A stretch of 64,000 nucleotides of DNA from Deltaproteobacteria bacterium (GCA_024280485.1 JAJRQB010000056.1:20932-84931); one strand, 5' to 3'. Positions 44,841 to 53,675 are shown, counted from the stretch's first letter. Program-made: numbers and translations. The notes: a model not told the origin generated them from the letters alone.

Positions 44841-47288
44841 TCAACTACCCGGTTCGAGATACACAATTTGATCGGTCACCTCTGTGAAGGCGACATCGTG
44901 GCTGATCAGGAACAGTTGATCGTACCAGTGTTCGGTGACTTCTTCCCTGCCGACATCGATGGCTCTGAAAGCATGGGCCAGATTCTCGCGCCGGGCGGCA
45001 TCGAGATTACTGGTCGGTTCGTCGAAAAAGGCGATGCGTGCGCCGATGGTCTGTAGCATCGCCAGGCGTAGCGCGACCACTGCACTCATGATCTGCCCAC
45101 CGGAGAGCTGGTCATCAGTCCGCTCACGAAGCTCACCGTCAGCCATATCGCGCAACAGGATGCGGTAATCATCGCCCCAGCAAAGTTCCTCATCAACTTC
45201 GGCAATAATGCGGTAGATACGATTGGCCCGCTGGCTGATCTCCTCTCGAAAACGCTCAGACAAATAGGTTGAAACGTTACGAAAAACACGATTGCGCAGG
45301 AATTTGACCAGATCATCCTTCTCTTTATACGACTTGACCTGCTCTTGTTTGGCGAGGATATCTTTTTCGACCCGCTTGAGCTTATCTATCTCGGCAGCGA
45401 GACGGGACAGATCGGCACACAAACCTTTGACCTTTTGCCCAAGGGCGCCAACTGTCGGGCTCAGCTCGTCTTTTTGCCTGCGTAAAACATCATGCTCGGC
45501 AGCATCATATTCCTTACCGGTCTTGCTGTATGCCTCATCTTTAACGGCTAACTCATCCTGTAATTTCTTGAGAAACTCCGCATATTTCTGGAGATCAGCC
45601 TGGTGCCGCTCCAGTCCGGCGGCTTGCTGCTGATTGGCAACATAGAGATCGCGCGCCGCCTGGTGTTTACGCTTCTCCTGTTCAGCGGTTTCGATATCAC
45701 CCTGTAAACGATTATAAGTCGCCAGGAGCGTCTGTTTCTCAGCGAGCTTTTGCTGCACTGTGGCCTGTTCCGTTTGCAGCCTGGTCAAGCCTGCAGCCTG
45801 CGCCGCGTTGGCTTTGCGGCGCGCCACCAGCTTGTCGGCCTGCTCATCCAAAGACTTAATCTTAATTTCGAATTCTTTGAGCTGGTCGCTCGCCTGACTT
45901 GCGGCCACTTCATCCTTTTCAAGTTTCGCAACTTTACCGGTCAGGCACTGTTGCTCTTGATCAAGATCGGCAAACTTGGCACTGAACACATCGCCCGGTG
46001 GCTTTTCAGCAATATTGAGACAGGGCTCCTGGAAGAATGGGCAGATCCCCTCGGCGAGTTTCTCATTTCCTTCTTCCAGACCGGCGCGACGCCCTTCGAG
46101 CTGGCCGAGCTGTTTGCGCATAGTCTCTAGTTCAGTACGGATCTTCGGCAGTCGTTCCGCCCGCTGTTGCAGCTCTTCATCGACAGTCAAAGATTTTCGG
46201 TTTTCAGCCAGAGATTTTACTTCGGCGGAGACCTCTTCACGCGCTGTTTCAATCGCCTTCGATTCGACCTCAAAACGCCCACTCAATTGGCCCGCCTGCT
46301 TATCAAGGCCGGCCACTTCTTGTTCCAGTTGGCGCTGCACTTTGACCTGCTCACGCAATTCGGTCAGACGGGTTTCGGCCTGTTCGAAGGCCTTCTTGCC
46401 AGAGGCATTCTCTGCGACAATCTTATGCGCATTTTCTGCTTCACCGATCAACAGTCTCTGGTTACTGATTTTCTCTTTACCGTTGTCGATCCGCTCCTTG
46501 AGCGTGCCGATCTCAACTTCAAGCTTTTTGAGCGCCTGCTCACGTTTATCGACATCAACCAGCCGGACCTCAAGCTCTTTGAGGTTCTGCTGCTGCACTT
46601 TAAGTTCCTGCTCGGTTTCGGCAAGCCCATGCTTGACTGCCTTATGTTCGGTCCGTTTTTCCGGCAGTTCGGCAACCTGGTCTTTGAGGGGACCGATGGC
46701 GCTTTCTAACACGTCAACTTTTGCCTTAATGGCACTGGCGAGAACCTTGGTTTCGCTGTAGGTCTTGCGCCAGGAGTCAATACCGAGAATTTCGTCGAAC
46801 TTGTCACGCCGTTTGGTCGCCTGCTTGATCACGAAGGGGCCGAGGAATTCATGCTGGAACGGACCGATCACCAGCTCAAACTGTTCAGCCAGCGAACGAC
46901 CGCTGTTGAGACCGAGCAGTTCCTTCAGGCGTGCCTCGGTCTCCCTACTATCCTTGTGTTCCTCGACTTCAAATTCATCACCCGCTTCTTTGGCCAGCAG
47001 CCATTTCGATGGCGTGCCGACGGTACGACTGACCCGATAGCGTTCATCATCGGCAAGTTGGAAGACCACGGCAATCTCACCCCGCTTCGCACCAATGCTG
47101 ATAAAACGCTCAACATTGCCAACAAAGCTTTGTGCATCGACGCCAAACAGAGCGTAACCGATCGCTTCGAAGATGGTGCTTTTACCGACACCATTCGGAC
47201 CGGAGAGAACGTTGATCCCCGAAGAGAAGGTCAGATCGGTATTGCGGTGTGACTTGATGTTTTTTAAATGGATGGAGAGTATCTGCAT
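44841..47288 (-). CDS. sbcC: SbcC/Rad50-type SMC-like ATPase
   Basis: An 815-residue ABC-type ATPase of the SbcCD nuclease, which trims DNA ends and cleaves hairpins. Walker A is GPNGVGKST near residue 32, the signature is QLSGGQIM, and Walker B is ARIAFFDEPTSNLD near residue 750. Long coiled-coil arms span residues about 190-660. At the apex the zinc hook, normally C-P-x-C, reads CPFFQEPC (near residue 418), with four residues between Pro pairs. It is shorter than E. coli SbcC (1048). The partner sbcD is 1 kb away, separated by a GxxExxY gene and the repeat array. Confidence 0.9.
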   Translation of the reverse strand: MQILSIHLKNIKSHRNTDLTFSSGINVLSGPNGVGKSTIFEAIGYALFGVDAQSFVGNVERFISIGAKRGEIAVVFQLADDERYRVSRTVGTPSKWLLAKEAGDEFEVEEHKDSRETEARLKELLGLNSGRSLAEQFELVIGPFQHEFLGPFVIKQATKRRDKFDEILGIDSWRKTYSETKVLASAIKAKVDVLESAIGPLKDQVAELPEKRTEHKAVKHGLAETEQELKVQQQNLKELEVRLVDVDKREQALKKLEVEIGTLKERIDNGKEKISNQRLLIGEAENAHKIVAENASGKKAFEQAETRLTELREQVKVQRQLEQEVAGLDKQAGQLSGRFEVESKAIETAREEVSAEVKSLAENRKSLTVDEELQQRAERLPKIRTELETMRKQLGQLEGRRAGLEEGNEKLAEGICPFFQEPCLNIAEKPPGDVFSAKFADLDQEQQCLTGKVAKLEKDEVAASQASDQLKEFEIKIKSLDEQADKLVARRKANAAQAAGLTRLQTEQATVQQKLAEKQTLLATYNRLQGDIETAEQEKRKHQAARDLYVANQQQAAGLERHQADLQKYAEFLKKLQDELAVKDEAYSKTGKEYDAAEHDVLRRQKDELSPTVGALGQKVKGLCADLSRLAAEIDKLKRVEKDILAKQEQVKSYKEKDDLVKFLRNRVFRNVSTYLSERFREEISQRANRIYRIIAEVDEELCWGDDYRILLRDMADGELRERTDDQLSGGQIMSAVVALRLAMLQTIGARIAFFDEPTSNLDAARRENLAHAFRAIDVGREEVTEHWYDQLFLISHDVAFTEVTDQIVYLEPGS

Positions 47289-47293
47289 ATTAA

Positions 47294-47665
47294 TTATTCA
47301 TTTTTATGAAACTTACGTTTAACTTCGACGCTGTTCCCGAAATTGATGAACAAACCAAGCTCGAGACGACTACCCTTGAGATAATTCTTCAGTTGTATTT
47401 CATGCATTGAGTTAAGAACGTCAACAGCCTTAAGCTCCAGGATGACTTTTTCTTCAACCAGCAAATCAGCGAAGTAATCACCAACAAGCTGACCTTTGTA
47501 CTTAATTTGAACCGGGGCCTGCTGCACCACGTTGAGTCCCGCTTCCCGAAGTTCGAGACAAAGGGCGTTTTCGTAGACCTTTGCGAGGAATCCGGCACCA
47601 AGGATATTATGCACGTTGTAGCTGCAGCAAATAATTCTGTCAGTTAATTCCTTGTCTTGAAACAT
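47294..47665 (-). CDS. GxxExxY-family protein (PD-(D/E)XK-like)
   Basis: A 123-residue protein of the GxxExxY family, which has a predicted PD-(D/E)XK nuclease-like fold. The family motif region reads LGAGFLAKVYENAL, so the motif Glu is Ala here while Tyr is kept. The core has DYFADLLVEEKVILELKAV, a D...E-x-K arrangement. The family is widespread in delta-proteobacteria and Bacteroidetes, of uncertain function. It lies 5 bp upstream of sbcC on the same strand, suggesting cotranscription. Confidence 0.85.
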   Translation of the reverse strand: MFQDKELTDRIICCSYNVHNILGAGFLAKVYENALCLELREAGLNVVQQAPVQIKYKGQLVGDYFADLLVEEKVILELKAVDVLNSMHEIQLKNYLKGSRLELGLFINFGNSVEVKRKFHKNE

Positions 47666-47736
47666 TCACCCCTCCTTTGATTCTGCCTTTTCTTTTAAAT
47701 TACGGGTCTGACATAGGACAAGAGTAAAATCCTCAG

Positions 47737-48215
47737 CCACACGATTACTTCAAGATTTCAACCCGATTTCTGCTCGATTTTAAATCCAGGGAATCCTGCC
47801 CTTAATCGTGAAGTCATCGTGAAGCAAAGGTCGTGTCTCTTGATTTTGATCTACAGCCAAAAGCAACACCTTAAAACCTCAGCTTCGCGATTACCTCTAG
47901 ATTTAAACCCGATTACTTCCAGATTTCAATCCAAGCAATCCTGCCTTTAATCGTGAGGTCATCGTGAAGCAAAGGTCGTGTCTCTTGATTTTGATCTACA
48001 TCCAAAAGCAGCATCTTAAGACCTCAGCCTCGCGATTACCTCTAGATTTAAACCCGATTTCTGTTCGATTTTAAATCCAAGTAATCCTGCCTTTAATCGT
48101 GAGGTCATCGTGAAGCAAAAGACCTTGCCTCGCAATCTCTTCTCGCTTTCAACCCGATTTCTGCTTGATTTTAAATCCAAGTAATCCTGCCCTTAATCGT
48201 GAGGTCATCGTGAAG
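47737..48215. repeat. Array of four phased palindromic repeats (copies C-F)
   Basis: Four copies of the 87-88 bp palindrome at about 47737-47824, 47883-47969, 48028-48115 and 48128-48215, all in the same orientation and inverted relative to copy A. Copies C, D and E recur every 145 bp with a near-identical 58-bp spacer (CAAAGGTCGTGTCTCTTG at its start), so they are a true tandem duplication. F has a 12-bp spacer. Each carries boxes such as CGATTACCTCTAGATT and TTAATCGTGAGGTCATCG. The array fills most of the 568-bp gap between the GxxExxY gene and sbcD. It contains no gene. Confidence 0.8.
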
Positions 48216-48233
48216 CTAGAAAAGAACGTCACT

Positions 48234-49469
48234 CTATTCCAGCAACGCCAGCAGGTCATCTCCATCGACGTCGCCTTTTTTCACAGCATCACGCAGCGCC
48301 ATCGAAAGACGGATCAGCTCTTCCTCACGCCCCTGGTAATCACTGCCGGAAGTAATCAGGTCACGCAGTACGTCTTGCTCGATTTCGTCCAGGCTTTTTT
48401 GGGTCGTCTCTCCCTCTCCGGCACTGCTCACTAATGAAAGATGGTTCTTGATCTCAACATGGAGTGGAGTGATCAGATCATCGAGCACCAGTTTCAGCCG
48501 TTCACGGCTCAACTCAAAGGGATGGAAACCGACCCGACCGGTCAGTTTCAGTTCCAGTAATGGCTGGCGCTCATCGCCGGAGGTATCTACCTTGGCCGTC
48601 GCCTGCTCAAGGAACATATCAAGAGCCTGATCGGCATTTTCGGCCCCTTCGAGTTCTATGGCTTCGACGAACATCGGGCGGGGTGACGTGTTTCTAAATT
48701 CAGGGGTAAACTCGCCGTTCTCAACGGTCACCAAGTAGTAGCCCTTGTCGTACTTCTCTTCACCAAAGTTAACCCGTTCCGGGGAACCGGGGTTGAAAGC
48801 ATAGGGTTTCTTCTCAGGGGTTTCGATGACGTAGGGCTTATGCCCATGCCCCAAGGCGACATAGCCAAATTTCTCGGCCAGCGGATGCGCCTCTTCAAGC
48901 TTCATATTGCCGATCTCGACCGGCGAATAGCTCCAGATGCCGACGTGGAAGAGCAGCAAATTGTTCTCTGTGGTGACGGCTTCGCAGATGCGCTCAACAT
49001 GGCCGCCCGCCTGGGCACCGATGTAACCGAGGCCGTAGATATTGACGCCGTCGATTTTGATGTGACCGCCCATGCCGGTCTCTTCGTCGAACGTATCGAA
49101 ACAGTAACCGCCCTCTTCGGTGCGGGAGGGGCGCAGCAGACGGATATAACCCATCTGCGACAGCGCCTCCATCCACGAGATGCTGTCACGGCGATGGATC
49201 CAGTCATGGTTGCCTTCAATGGCGATACAGGGAATGCCGGCGTCTTTGAGCGGTTGCAGGGTTTCGATGGTTTTAGCGAAGGTTTTTGGCAGGATCTGGC
49301 CAACGTGGAACAGGTCTCCACCGATCAACACGCAGTCCACTTGCTCGTGCACTGCATCGGTGACGATAGCTGCCAGACAGCAGAAGAAGTCTGCGTAGCG
49401 TTCTGCCTCACCGGGAGAGTTGCGGTAGGTTTTGCCGAGGTGGATATCTGAGGTATGGATAAAACGCAT
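48234..49469 (-). CDS. sbcD: SbcD/Mre11-type nuclease
   Basis: A 411-residue metallophosphoesterase, the nuclease partner of SbcC. Metal-binding motifs are in order: HTSDIHLGK (residues 5-13), IGGDLFHVG, IEGNHDW and, later, GHGHKP. The C-terminal third is helical and includes a likely SbcC-binding segment. It is 1.2 kb upstream of sbcC on the same strand but separated by the repeat array and a GxxExxY gene. Most bacteria have sbcD and sbcC overlapping. Confidence 0.92.
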   Translation of the reverse strand: MRFIHTSDIHLGKTYRNSPGEAERYADFFCCLAAIVTDAVHEQVDCVLIGGDLFHVGQILPKTFAKTIETLQPLKDAGIPCIAIEGNHDWIHRRDSISWMEALSQMGYIRLLRPSRTEEGGYCFDTFDEETGMGGHIKIDGVNIYGLGYIGAQAGGHVERICEAVTTENNLLLFHVGIWSYSPVEIGNMKLEEAHPLAEKFGYVALGHGHKPYVIETPEKKPYAFNPGSPERVNFGEEKYDKGYYLVTVENGEFTPEFRNTSPRPMFVEAIELEGAENADQALDMFLEQATAKVDTSGDERQPLLELKLTGRVGFHPFELSRERLKLVLDDLITPLHVEIKNHLSLVSSAGEGETTQKSLDEIEQDVLRDLITSGSDYQGREEELIRLSMALRDAVKKGDVDGDDLLALLE

Positions 49470-49574
49470 TGATTGCTCGTTCGGTTTGGGGATTGGCTGA
49501 GTCTATAGGATCGTTCCTCAGTGTTCAAGCGGTTACAACTTTGCACTCAATACCTTGTATGCAAAACAATTTAG

Positions 49575-49644
49575 CTTCTTGATTTCTTCATGATTAGACT
49601 GATTTTTACTCTAGGTCTGGAATAATCATGAGGTAATCTTGAAG
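49575..49644. repeat. Phased palindromic repeat, copy G (diverged)
   Basis: A 70-bp diverged copy that starts CTTCTTGATTTCTTCATGATT and ends AATCATGAGGTAATCTTGAAG. It lies in the 203-bp gap between the sbcD start and the fic stop. Both arms are kept, the middle is altered. Confidence 0.65.
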
Positions 49645-49672
49645 CTGAATAAAGCTTTCAGAGAGAAACGAA

Positions 49673-50821
49673 TCACCGGGACAGCTGGCGATTTTTTTTG
49701 GTGTAATCCCAGTTCAGAAAATACTTTGTCGTCCTGCGCTCACCCTGCATAGACAAGACCCCCTTTTCAACCAGATCGGCCAGATCGCGCGTGACAGTGG
49801 CTCGGCTCCCCTTCGACATGCCTTGATACTTTTTGGCCGTCAACCCGCCCTCGAAACCATCCTCGCCAGCCTCCAACAGCTTACCGACAACCTTTCGCTG
49901 CCGCGTATTCATATCGAGATGAGAAACATTCTGCCAAAATCGCGAGGTGCCCATGACTTTACCGATTGTGTTTTGGGATTCCTGCATCGCATGTTCGTGA
50001 CAATTCAAGAACCATGACAACCACTCCGTCAGATCACCATGCCCCTTTGAGGTACGCGACAAAACTGTATAATAGGCGTCTCTACTCTCCATGATGGTCG
50101 AAGAGAGGCTGCAACAACGCTTTGCCGCGCTATCCCCCTGCGCGAGAGCCATATCGGCCAAGGCACGGCCGATACGACCATTGCCATCAGCAAAAGGATG
50201 GATCGCCACGAACCAATAGTGCGCGATACCGGCGCGTAGAATCGGATCCACACCACCCCGATCCGGATGGCTTTCCTGCCACCAGGTCAGAAAAGCATCA
50301 ATTTCAGCGTTAACCTGTTCTGCTGGTGGGGCTTCGTAGTGAACTATCTTCCGCCCGACAGGACCTGAGACAACTTGCATTGGCTCTGTTCGCCAATCGC
50401 CGGTGATGATCTTAAACAGGCCTGAATATCCGGTCGGAAAGAGAGCAGCCTGCCATGATTGAAGCCGCTCTGCCGTCAAGGGCTTATTGTCGCTGCCGGT
50501 TGCATCCATAAGAATATCAACTAGACCGTCGACACTTCTGGGTGCCACCGGGAGACCAGCGGTCGGCAAGCCCAAGCGGATGGCAACTGAAGATCTGACA
50601 GAATCGGGGTTCAGTAACTCACCCTCGATCTCAGCCGTCTTGACAGCTTCTTTCGTCAGAGACTCAAGTTGAGCCTTGAGTTCCAAATCAAGACCAAGTG
50701 ATTTTACCTGCTGAAAGAGTTGACCCTGAAAGTGTCGGCACCGCCCCAGTTGTGGGGTGAGCTGCTCGTAATCCAGTGTAAAAGTTGGCCAGGTCGGGTA
50801 CTGCCAGACATACTGAGGCAT
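49673..50821 (-). CDS. Fic-family protein with N-terminal inhibitory motif and C-terminal winged helix
   Basis: A 382-residue Fic protein. The catalytic motif HPFADGNGRIGR is intact near residue 215, so AMP-transfer (or similar) activity is likely. TAEIEG near residue 62 fits the [S/T]xxxE[G/N] inhibitory helix, indicating self-inhibition. The C-terminal 75 residues form a winged helix (GMSKGSRATVTRDLADLVEKG), suggesting it can bind DNA and perhaps regulate itself. Two identical 17-bp repeats lie just upstream. Possible targets are unknown; such proteins occur near toxin-antitoxin and defence genes. Confidence 0.9.
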   Translation of the reverse strand: MPQYVWQYPTWPTFTLDYEQLTPQLGRCRHFQGQLFQQVKSLGLDLELKAQLESLTKEAVKTAEIEGELLNPDSVRSSVAIRLGLPTAGLPVAPRSVDGLVDILMDATGSDNKPLTAERLQSWQAALFPTGYSGLFKIITGDWRTEPMQVVSGPVGRKIVHYEAPPAEQVNAEIDAFLTWWQESHPDRGGVDPILRAGIAHYWFVAIHPFADGNGRIGRALADMALAQGDSAAKRCCSLSSTIMESRDAYYTVLSRTSKGHGDLTEWLSWFLNCHEHAMQESQNTIGKVMGTSRFWQNVSHLDMNTRQRKVVGKLLEAGEDGFEGGLTAKKYQGMSKGSRATVTRDLADLVEKGVLSMQGERRTTKYFLNWDYTKKNRQLSR

Positions 50822-50839
50822 AAACGAGACTCCTTTGCA

Positions 50840-50912
50840 TCACAATATGAGGCAATGATAGTCTCGTTATGATTTAAAAAGCAAGGCTTAATGCGTCACA
50901 ATATGAGGCAAT
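50840..50912. promoter_or_regulatory. Two 17-bp direct repeats in the fic promoter region
   Basis: TCACAATATGAGGCAAT occurs at 50840-50856 and again at 50896-50912, 56 bp apart. Between them, on the minus strand, TTGCTT and TATCAT could be -35 and -10 boxes with an 18-base spacer. The arrangement suggests operators flanking the fic promoter, possibly bound by the winged helix of Fic itself. Confidence 0.55.
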
Positions 50913-51001
50913 AAGCCTTTGGTTATGCCTCATGCTGTCAAGGAGAGATTATCAAATTAAAGGTATGGCCCGCCATCTGCAAAATCCGATGGTAGACCCC
51001 A

Positions 51002-51067
51002 TTGTCCCCCTGGCGAGCATTGGTCGCCGCCCATCTCTGGGCCGCGAAATCAACTCTGCCTTATTGA
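51002..51067 (+). pseudogene. Remnant of an alkA 3' end
   Basis: In the frame ending at the TGA at 51065-51067 this reads LSPWRALVAAHLWAAKSTLPY-stop, which matches the last residues of the intact AlkA at 58729-59631 (FSPWRALVAAHLWAAKSILPY). Nucleotide identity is roughly 80 percent by eye over 66 bases. Nothing upstream of it resembles alkA, so it is an isolated tail fragment. It overlaps the end of the HDOD gene by 7 bp. Confidence 0.65.
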
Positions 51068-52347
51068 GGTTCATTTACACCGAGGTTGTCTTCCAGCCCC
51101 TGACGCAACTGCTCCAACCTTTGTGGAGTCAGTTGTAAATAATCTAAGAGTTCCTGAGTAAATTCCGGCTCCTGCTGTTCGTAGTCTACTCCATAACCAA
51201 AACGGCTGGCGAGGAGATCGGCCGCTGAAACAATAATGGTCAACTCTCTGTCCTGCAGCGCTTTGAGCGGCTCATGATGATTGCGGATAACGTTAACAAG
51301 GAAGGGCGGTAGCGACCACCGTTCGCTCAGGAGAGCACCGATCTCGGCATGTGAGGTCTGTAAAATTTGCCATTCTGCGTCAACTAACGATTGTTTTTTA
51401 TGCCTAATTAATTCATCGATGCGGGCATACTGTTCATTGAAAAGACTGGCTACAGCCAGCAGACCAATGTCGTGCAGCAGACCTGCAATAAAGACCTGAT
51501 CTGCGAACTTGGCATTATCCTGAGTAGAGGAGATTATTAGACGAGACAATATGGCACAACTCATCGAATGACGCTGTAGCCCTGGCGCATCAAAGCTGCT
51601 GCTGCGCGCTGAGAGGGTGCTGAGTGCGCGCGAGATCGATTCTGACAGGACCAGGCTCTCAATGATATCTATCCCAAGCAGCATGACGGCACGTTTGACC
51701 GTATCAACCTTGCGGCGCTGGCCAAAAAGTGCCGAATTAGCCCAGTGCAACAGATCGGCCGAGAGCGCCATATCGCGACGGATGATATCGACAACATGGT
51801 CTAAAGTAAAATTCGTCCGATCTGCCATGCACCCTTTGAGCTCAAGGTAAATCTCGGGCAAAGGGGGGAGATTAGCAAGAGAATCAATAATGCAGCTCAA
51901 ATTATCCAAGTCGCTATTCAAATCTGTATTTTGATTGAGAGCATTCTTGATGATCTCACGCAATTCATCGTCTATCCAGGGTTTAGGTATTATCTGCAGG
52001 GCATATCCTTCGGCAAGAGCGGTCGCAACACTCTCTTTTTCGGCATAGCCGCTCAGAAAAACTCTGACCACACCGGGAAAACGTTCCTTAACCCGGGACA
52101 GAAACTCGACACCATCCATCCCCGGCATCCTGACATCAGAAACAACCAGATCAACTTGTTCTGCCGCTAAAATCTCCAGTCCTGCGAGTCCACTGTCAGC
52201 TAACAGAATCGTCCACTCCTCGTCCATGAACAGGCGTCGCAGCGATTTGAGGATTCCGGGCTCGTCATCAACAAAAAGGACCGTCGGCTGAGCATCTTGC
52301 ACTTCACACCTCTTTTGAAAAGTAGGAACATTAGTCACTGCTATCAT
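51061..52347 (-). CDS. Response regulator with HDOD domain
   Basis: A 428-residue protein. A receiver domain (VLFVDDEPGILKSLRR, Asp in LVVSDVRMPGMDG, Lys in IIPKPWID) is followed by an HDOD domain (LPPLPEIYLELKG, RRDMALSADLLHWANSALFG, FIAGLLHDIGLLAVASLF). HDOD domains are HD-superfamily folds, usually without full catalytic residues, used in signalling. Here the HD-like pair HDIG is present, and ARFGYGVDYEQQEP near the end is also common. No partner kinase is adjacent. Confidence 0.92.
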   Translation of the reverse strand: MIAVTNVPTFQKRCEVQDAQPTVLFVDDEPGILKSLRRLFMDEEWTILLADSGLAGLEILAAEQVDLVVSDVRMPGMDGVEFLSRVKERFPGVVRVFLSGYAEKESVATALAEGYALQIIPKPWIDDELREIIKNALNQNTDLNSDLDNLSCIIDSLANLPPLPEIYLELKGCMADRTNFTLDHVVDIIRRDMALSADLLHWANSALFGQRRKVDTVKRAVMLLGIDIIESLVLSESISRALSTLSARSSSFDAPGLQRHSMSCAILSRLIISSTQDNAKFADQVFIAGLLHDIGLLAVASLFNEQYARIDELIRHKKQSLVDAEWQILQTSHAEIGALLSERWSLPPFLVNVIRNHHEPLKALQDRELTIIVSAADLLASRFGYGVDYEQQEPEFTQELLDYLQLTPQRLEQLRQGLEDNLGVNEPQ

Positions 52348-52410
52348 TCTAACGGCTTTTTATGGAACTGTTCTAAAAACAAAGAAACATTTTTTAGGTT
52401 CAAGCATAAT

Positions 52411-52438
52411 GGGGTCAGACTTGTAACGTTGCAAACTC
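52411..52438 (-). repeat. REP-like repeat, left of the transposase
   Basis: The minus strand reads GAGTTTGCAACGTTACAAGT then CTGACCCC. It is an inverted copy of the repeats at 53390 and 53645 and contains the transposase stop codon. Two inverted copies thus flank the gene. Confidence 0.7.
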
Positions 52439-53374
52439 AACCAGTTGTCCTCTCAAGACATCCATATCACTCTTGAGTCGAACATCGATTCTTGCCTTCT
52501 CACGCAAACGCCTTGCGGCCGAACTTAATGTGCTGACATCACGTGCTAACCAAAGACCTAAATCAGTCAGGGTTGCATCGCTGCATTCAAGAACGGCCCA
52601 AGCCACAAAAGCACGAATTTGTGAAATGCTCTGATCCTGACCGGGCTGGCGCAACTCTTCTACATCACACTTAAAGTACCCTGCAATTAGACTGAGTGTG
52701 CCCGCAAGGTCTGGACGGCGCGACGTCATCTCTTCTGCGCGGTTCAGCACCTCGTCGACAAAACTGTCCTCTCCAAAAACGCGCGCATCCTTACTTTTTG
52801 CGCCGTGGAATTCTTTTCTATGTCCCAGGCCCTTCTGGCTTATAACGAAATCAGTAAACAACCTGCGAGCTGGCTTAATCCTTTTAGACAAACGTGAAAG
52901 TACCGGATCGCATGACAACCAGGGGATCTGCTCATCACCCATATAGGCACGGTGGCTACTCCATCTATAATCCGAGGGGGTTTTCTCCATTCCAGCACGT
53001 ACAGGATTCAGGTGGAGATAGGCGACAAGCTGCAGCAGATATTCATCCTCTTCGACAAGAACCGCCTTGTAACGTCCCTGAAAAAGATGGCCTTTATTCT
53101 TTGTGCGCCAATTGATCCATTGGGTGTAACGGAAGGAAAGGTTTTGCATGATACGGGATAAAGGGATCTCGCCGACCTGCAGGGCAAGATGGAGGTGATT
53201 GCTCATCAAACAGAAGGCATGAACGCGAAAGCCGAAACGCTCAATGACTTCCTGCAGCAAAAGATAAAACCGGTGACGGTCGCCGTCTTCCAGAAAGATA
53301 TCTGCGCCGCCGTTGCCACGCAGCATAACGTGGTACACAGCGCCAGGATAATGGATGCGGGGTTTACGGGGCAT
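52415..53374 (-). CDS. REP-associated tyrosine transposase (Y1/TnpA_REP)
   Basis: A 319-residue protein of the IS200-like Y1 superfamily. MPRKPRIHYPGAVYHVMLRG is the typical start, MSNHLHLAL carries the HxH metal motif near residue 60, and the Tyr lies in FQGRYKAVLVEEDEYLLQL near residue 112. The C-terminal 130 residues are a helical extension with a DnaA-like/HTH look, as in many delta-proteobacterial family members. REP-like repeats flank it on both sides. Such proteins are domesticated movers of REP sequences rather than full insertion sequences. Confidence 0.9.
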   Translation of the reverse strand: MPRKPRIHYPGAVYHVMLRGNGGADIFLEDGDRHRFYLLLQEVIERFGFRVHAFCLMSNHLHLALQVGEIPLSRIMQNLSFRYTQWINWRTKNKGHLFQGRYKAVLVEEDEYLLQLVAYLHLNPVRAGMEKTPSDYRWSSHRAYMGDEQIPWLSCDPVLSRLSKRIKPARRLFTDFVISQKGLGHRKEFHGAKSKDARVFGEDSFVDEVLNRAEEMTSRRPDLAGTLSLIAGYFKCDVEELRQPGQDQSISQIRAFVAWAVLECSDATLTDLGLWLARDVSTLSSAARRLREKARIDVRLKSDMDVLRGQLVEFATLQV

Positions 53375-53389
53375 GGATTAAGCTTAGAT

Positions 53390-53420
53390 CAAGTTTGCAA
53401 CTTTGCAAGCCTGACCCTGC
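53390..53420 (+). repeat. REP-like repeat, right of the transposase
   Basis: CAAGTTTGCAACTTTGCAAG followed by CCTGACCCTGC. It lies 16 bp before the transposase start and is inverted relative to the copy at 52411. The GTTGCAA/TTGCAA core is itself an imperfect short palindrome. Confidence 0.7.
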
Positions 53421-53644
53421 GATTTTTTACGATGGCTTTGAACCGTCGCACCGAATTGTCATCAAATAGACGCTCGGTGTCTTTACAACGAAAGCTTTTG
53501 ATCATGTCGAAAGCCTATACTGTTTTTGGGAACATGTAAAGCAGATTGGTGGCTGGAACGCATATGGTAAGGGGGCAGATCACACACAAATCACGAGAAG
53601 GGTAAGTTATTCAACAATATCACCTAGTAGCCTGTCGGTGGATC

Positions 53645-53675
53645 TCAAGTTTGCAACCTTGCAAGCCTGACCCTG
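53645..53675 (+). repeat. REP-like repeat, second right copy
   Basis: TCAAGTTTGCAACCTTGCAA then GCCTGACCCTG, a near-identical direct copy of the repeat at 53390. It is 255 bp further right and 26 bp past the Shedu gene stop. The stretch between the two copies (53421-53644) has no gene. TAGTAGCCTGTCGG at 53626-53639 resembles the inverted-repeat end found at 63146. Confidence 0.65.

Noticed and set aside
47737..48215. Regular repeats resembling a CRISPR array
   Set aside because: The units are 87-bp palindromes with nearly identical spacers and no cas genes nearby. CRISPR needs short repeats with unique spacers.
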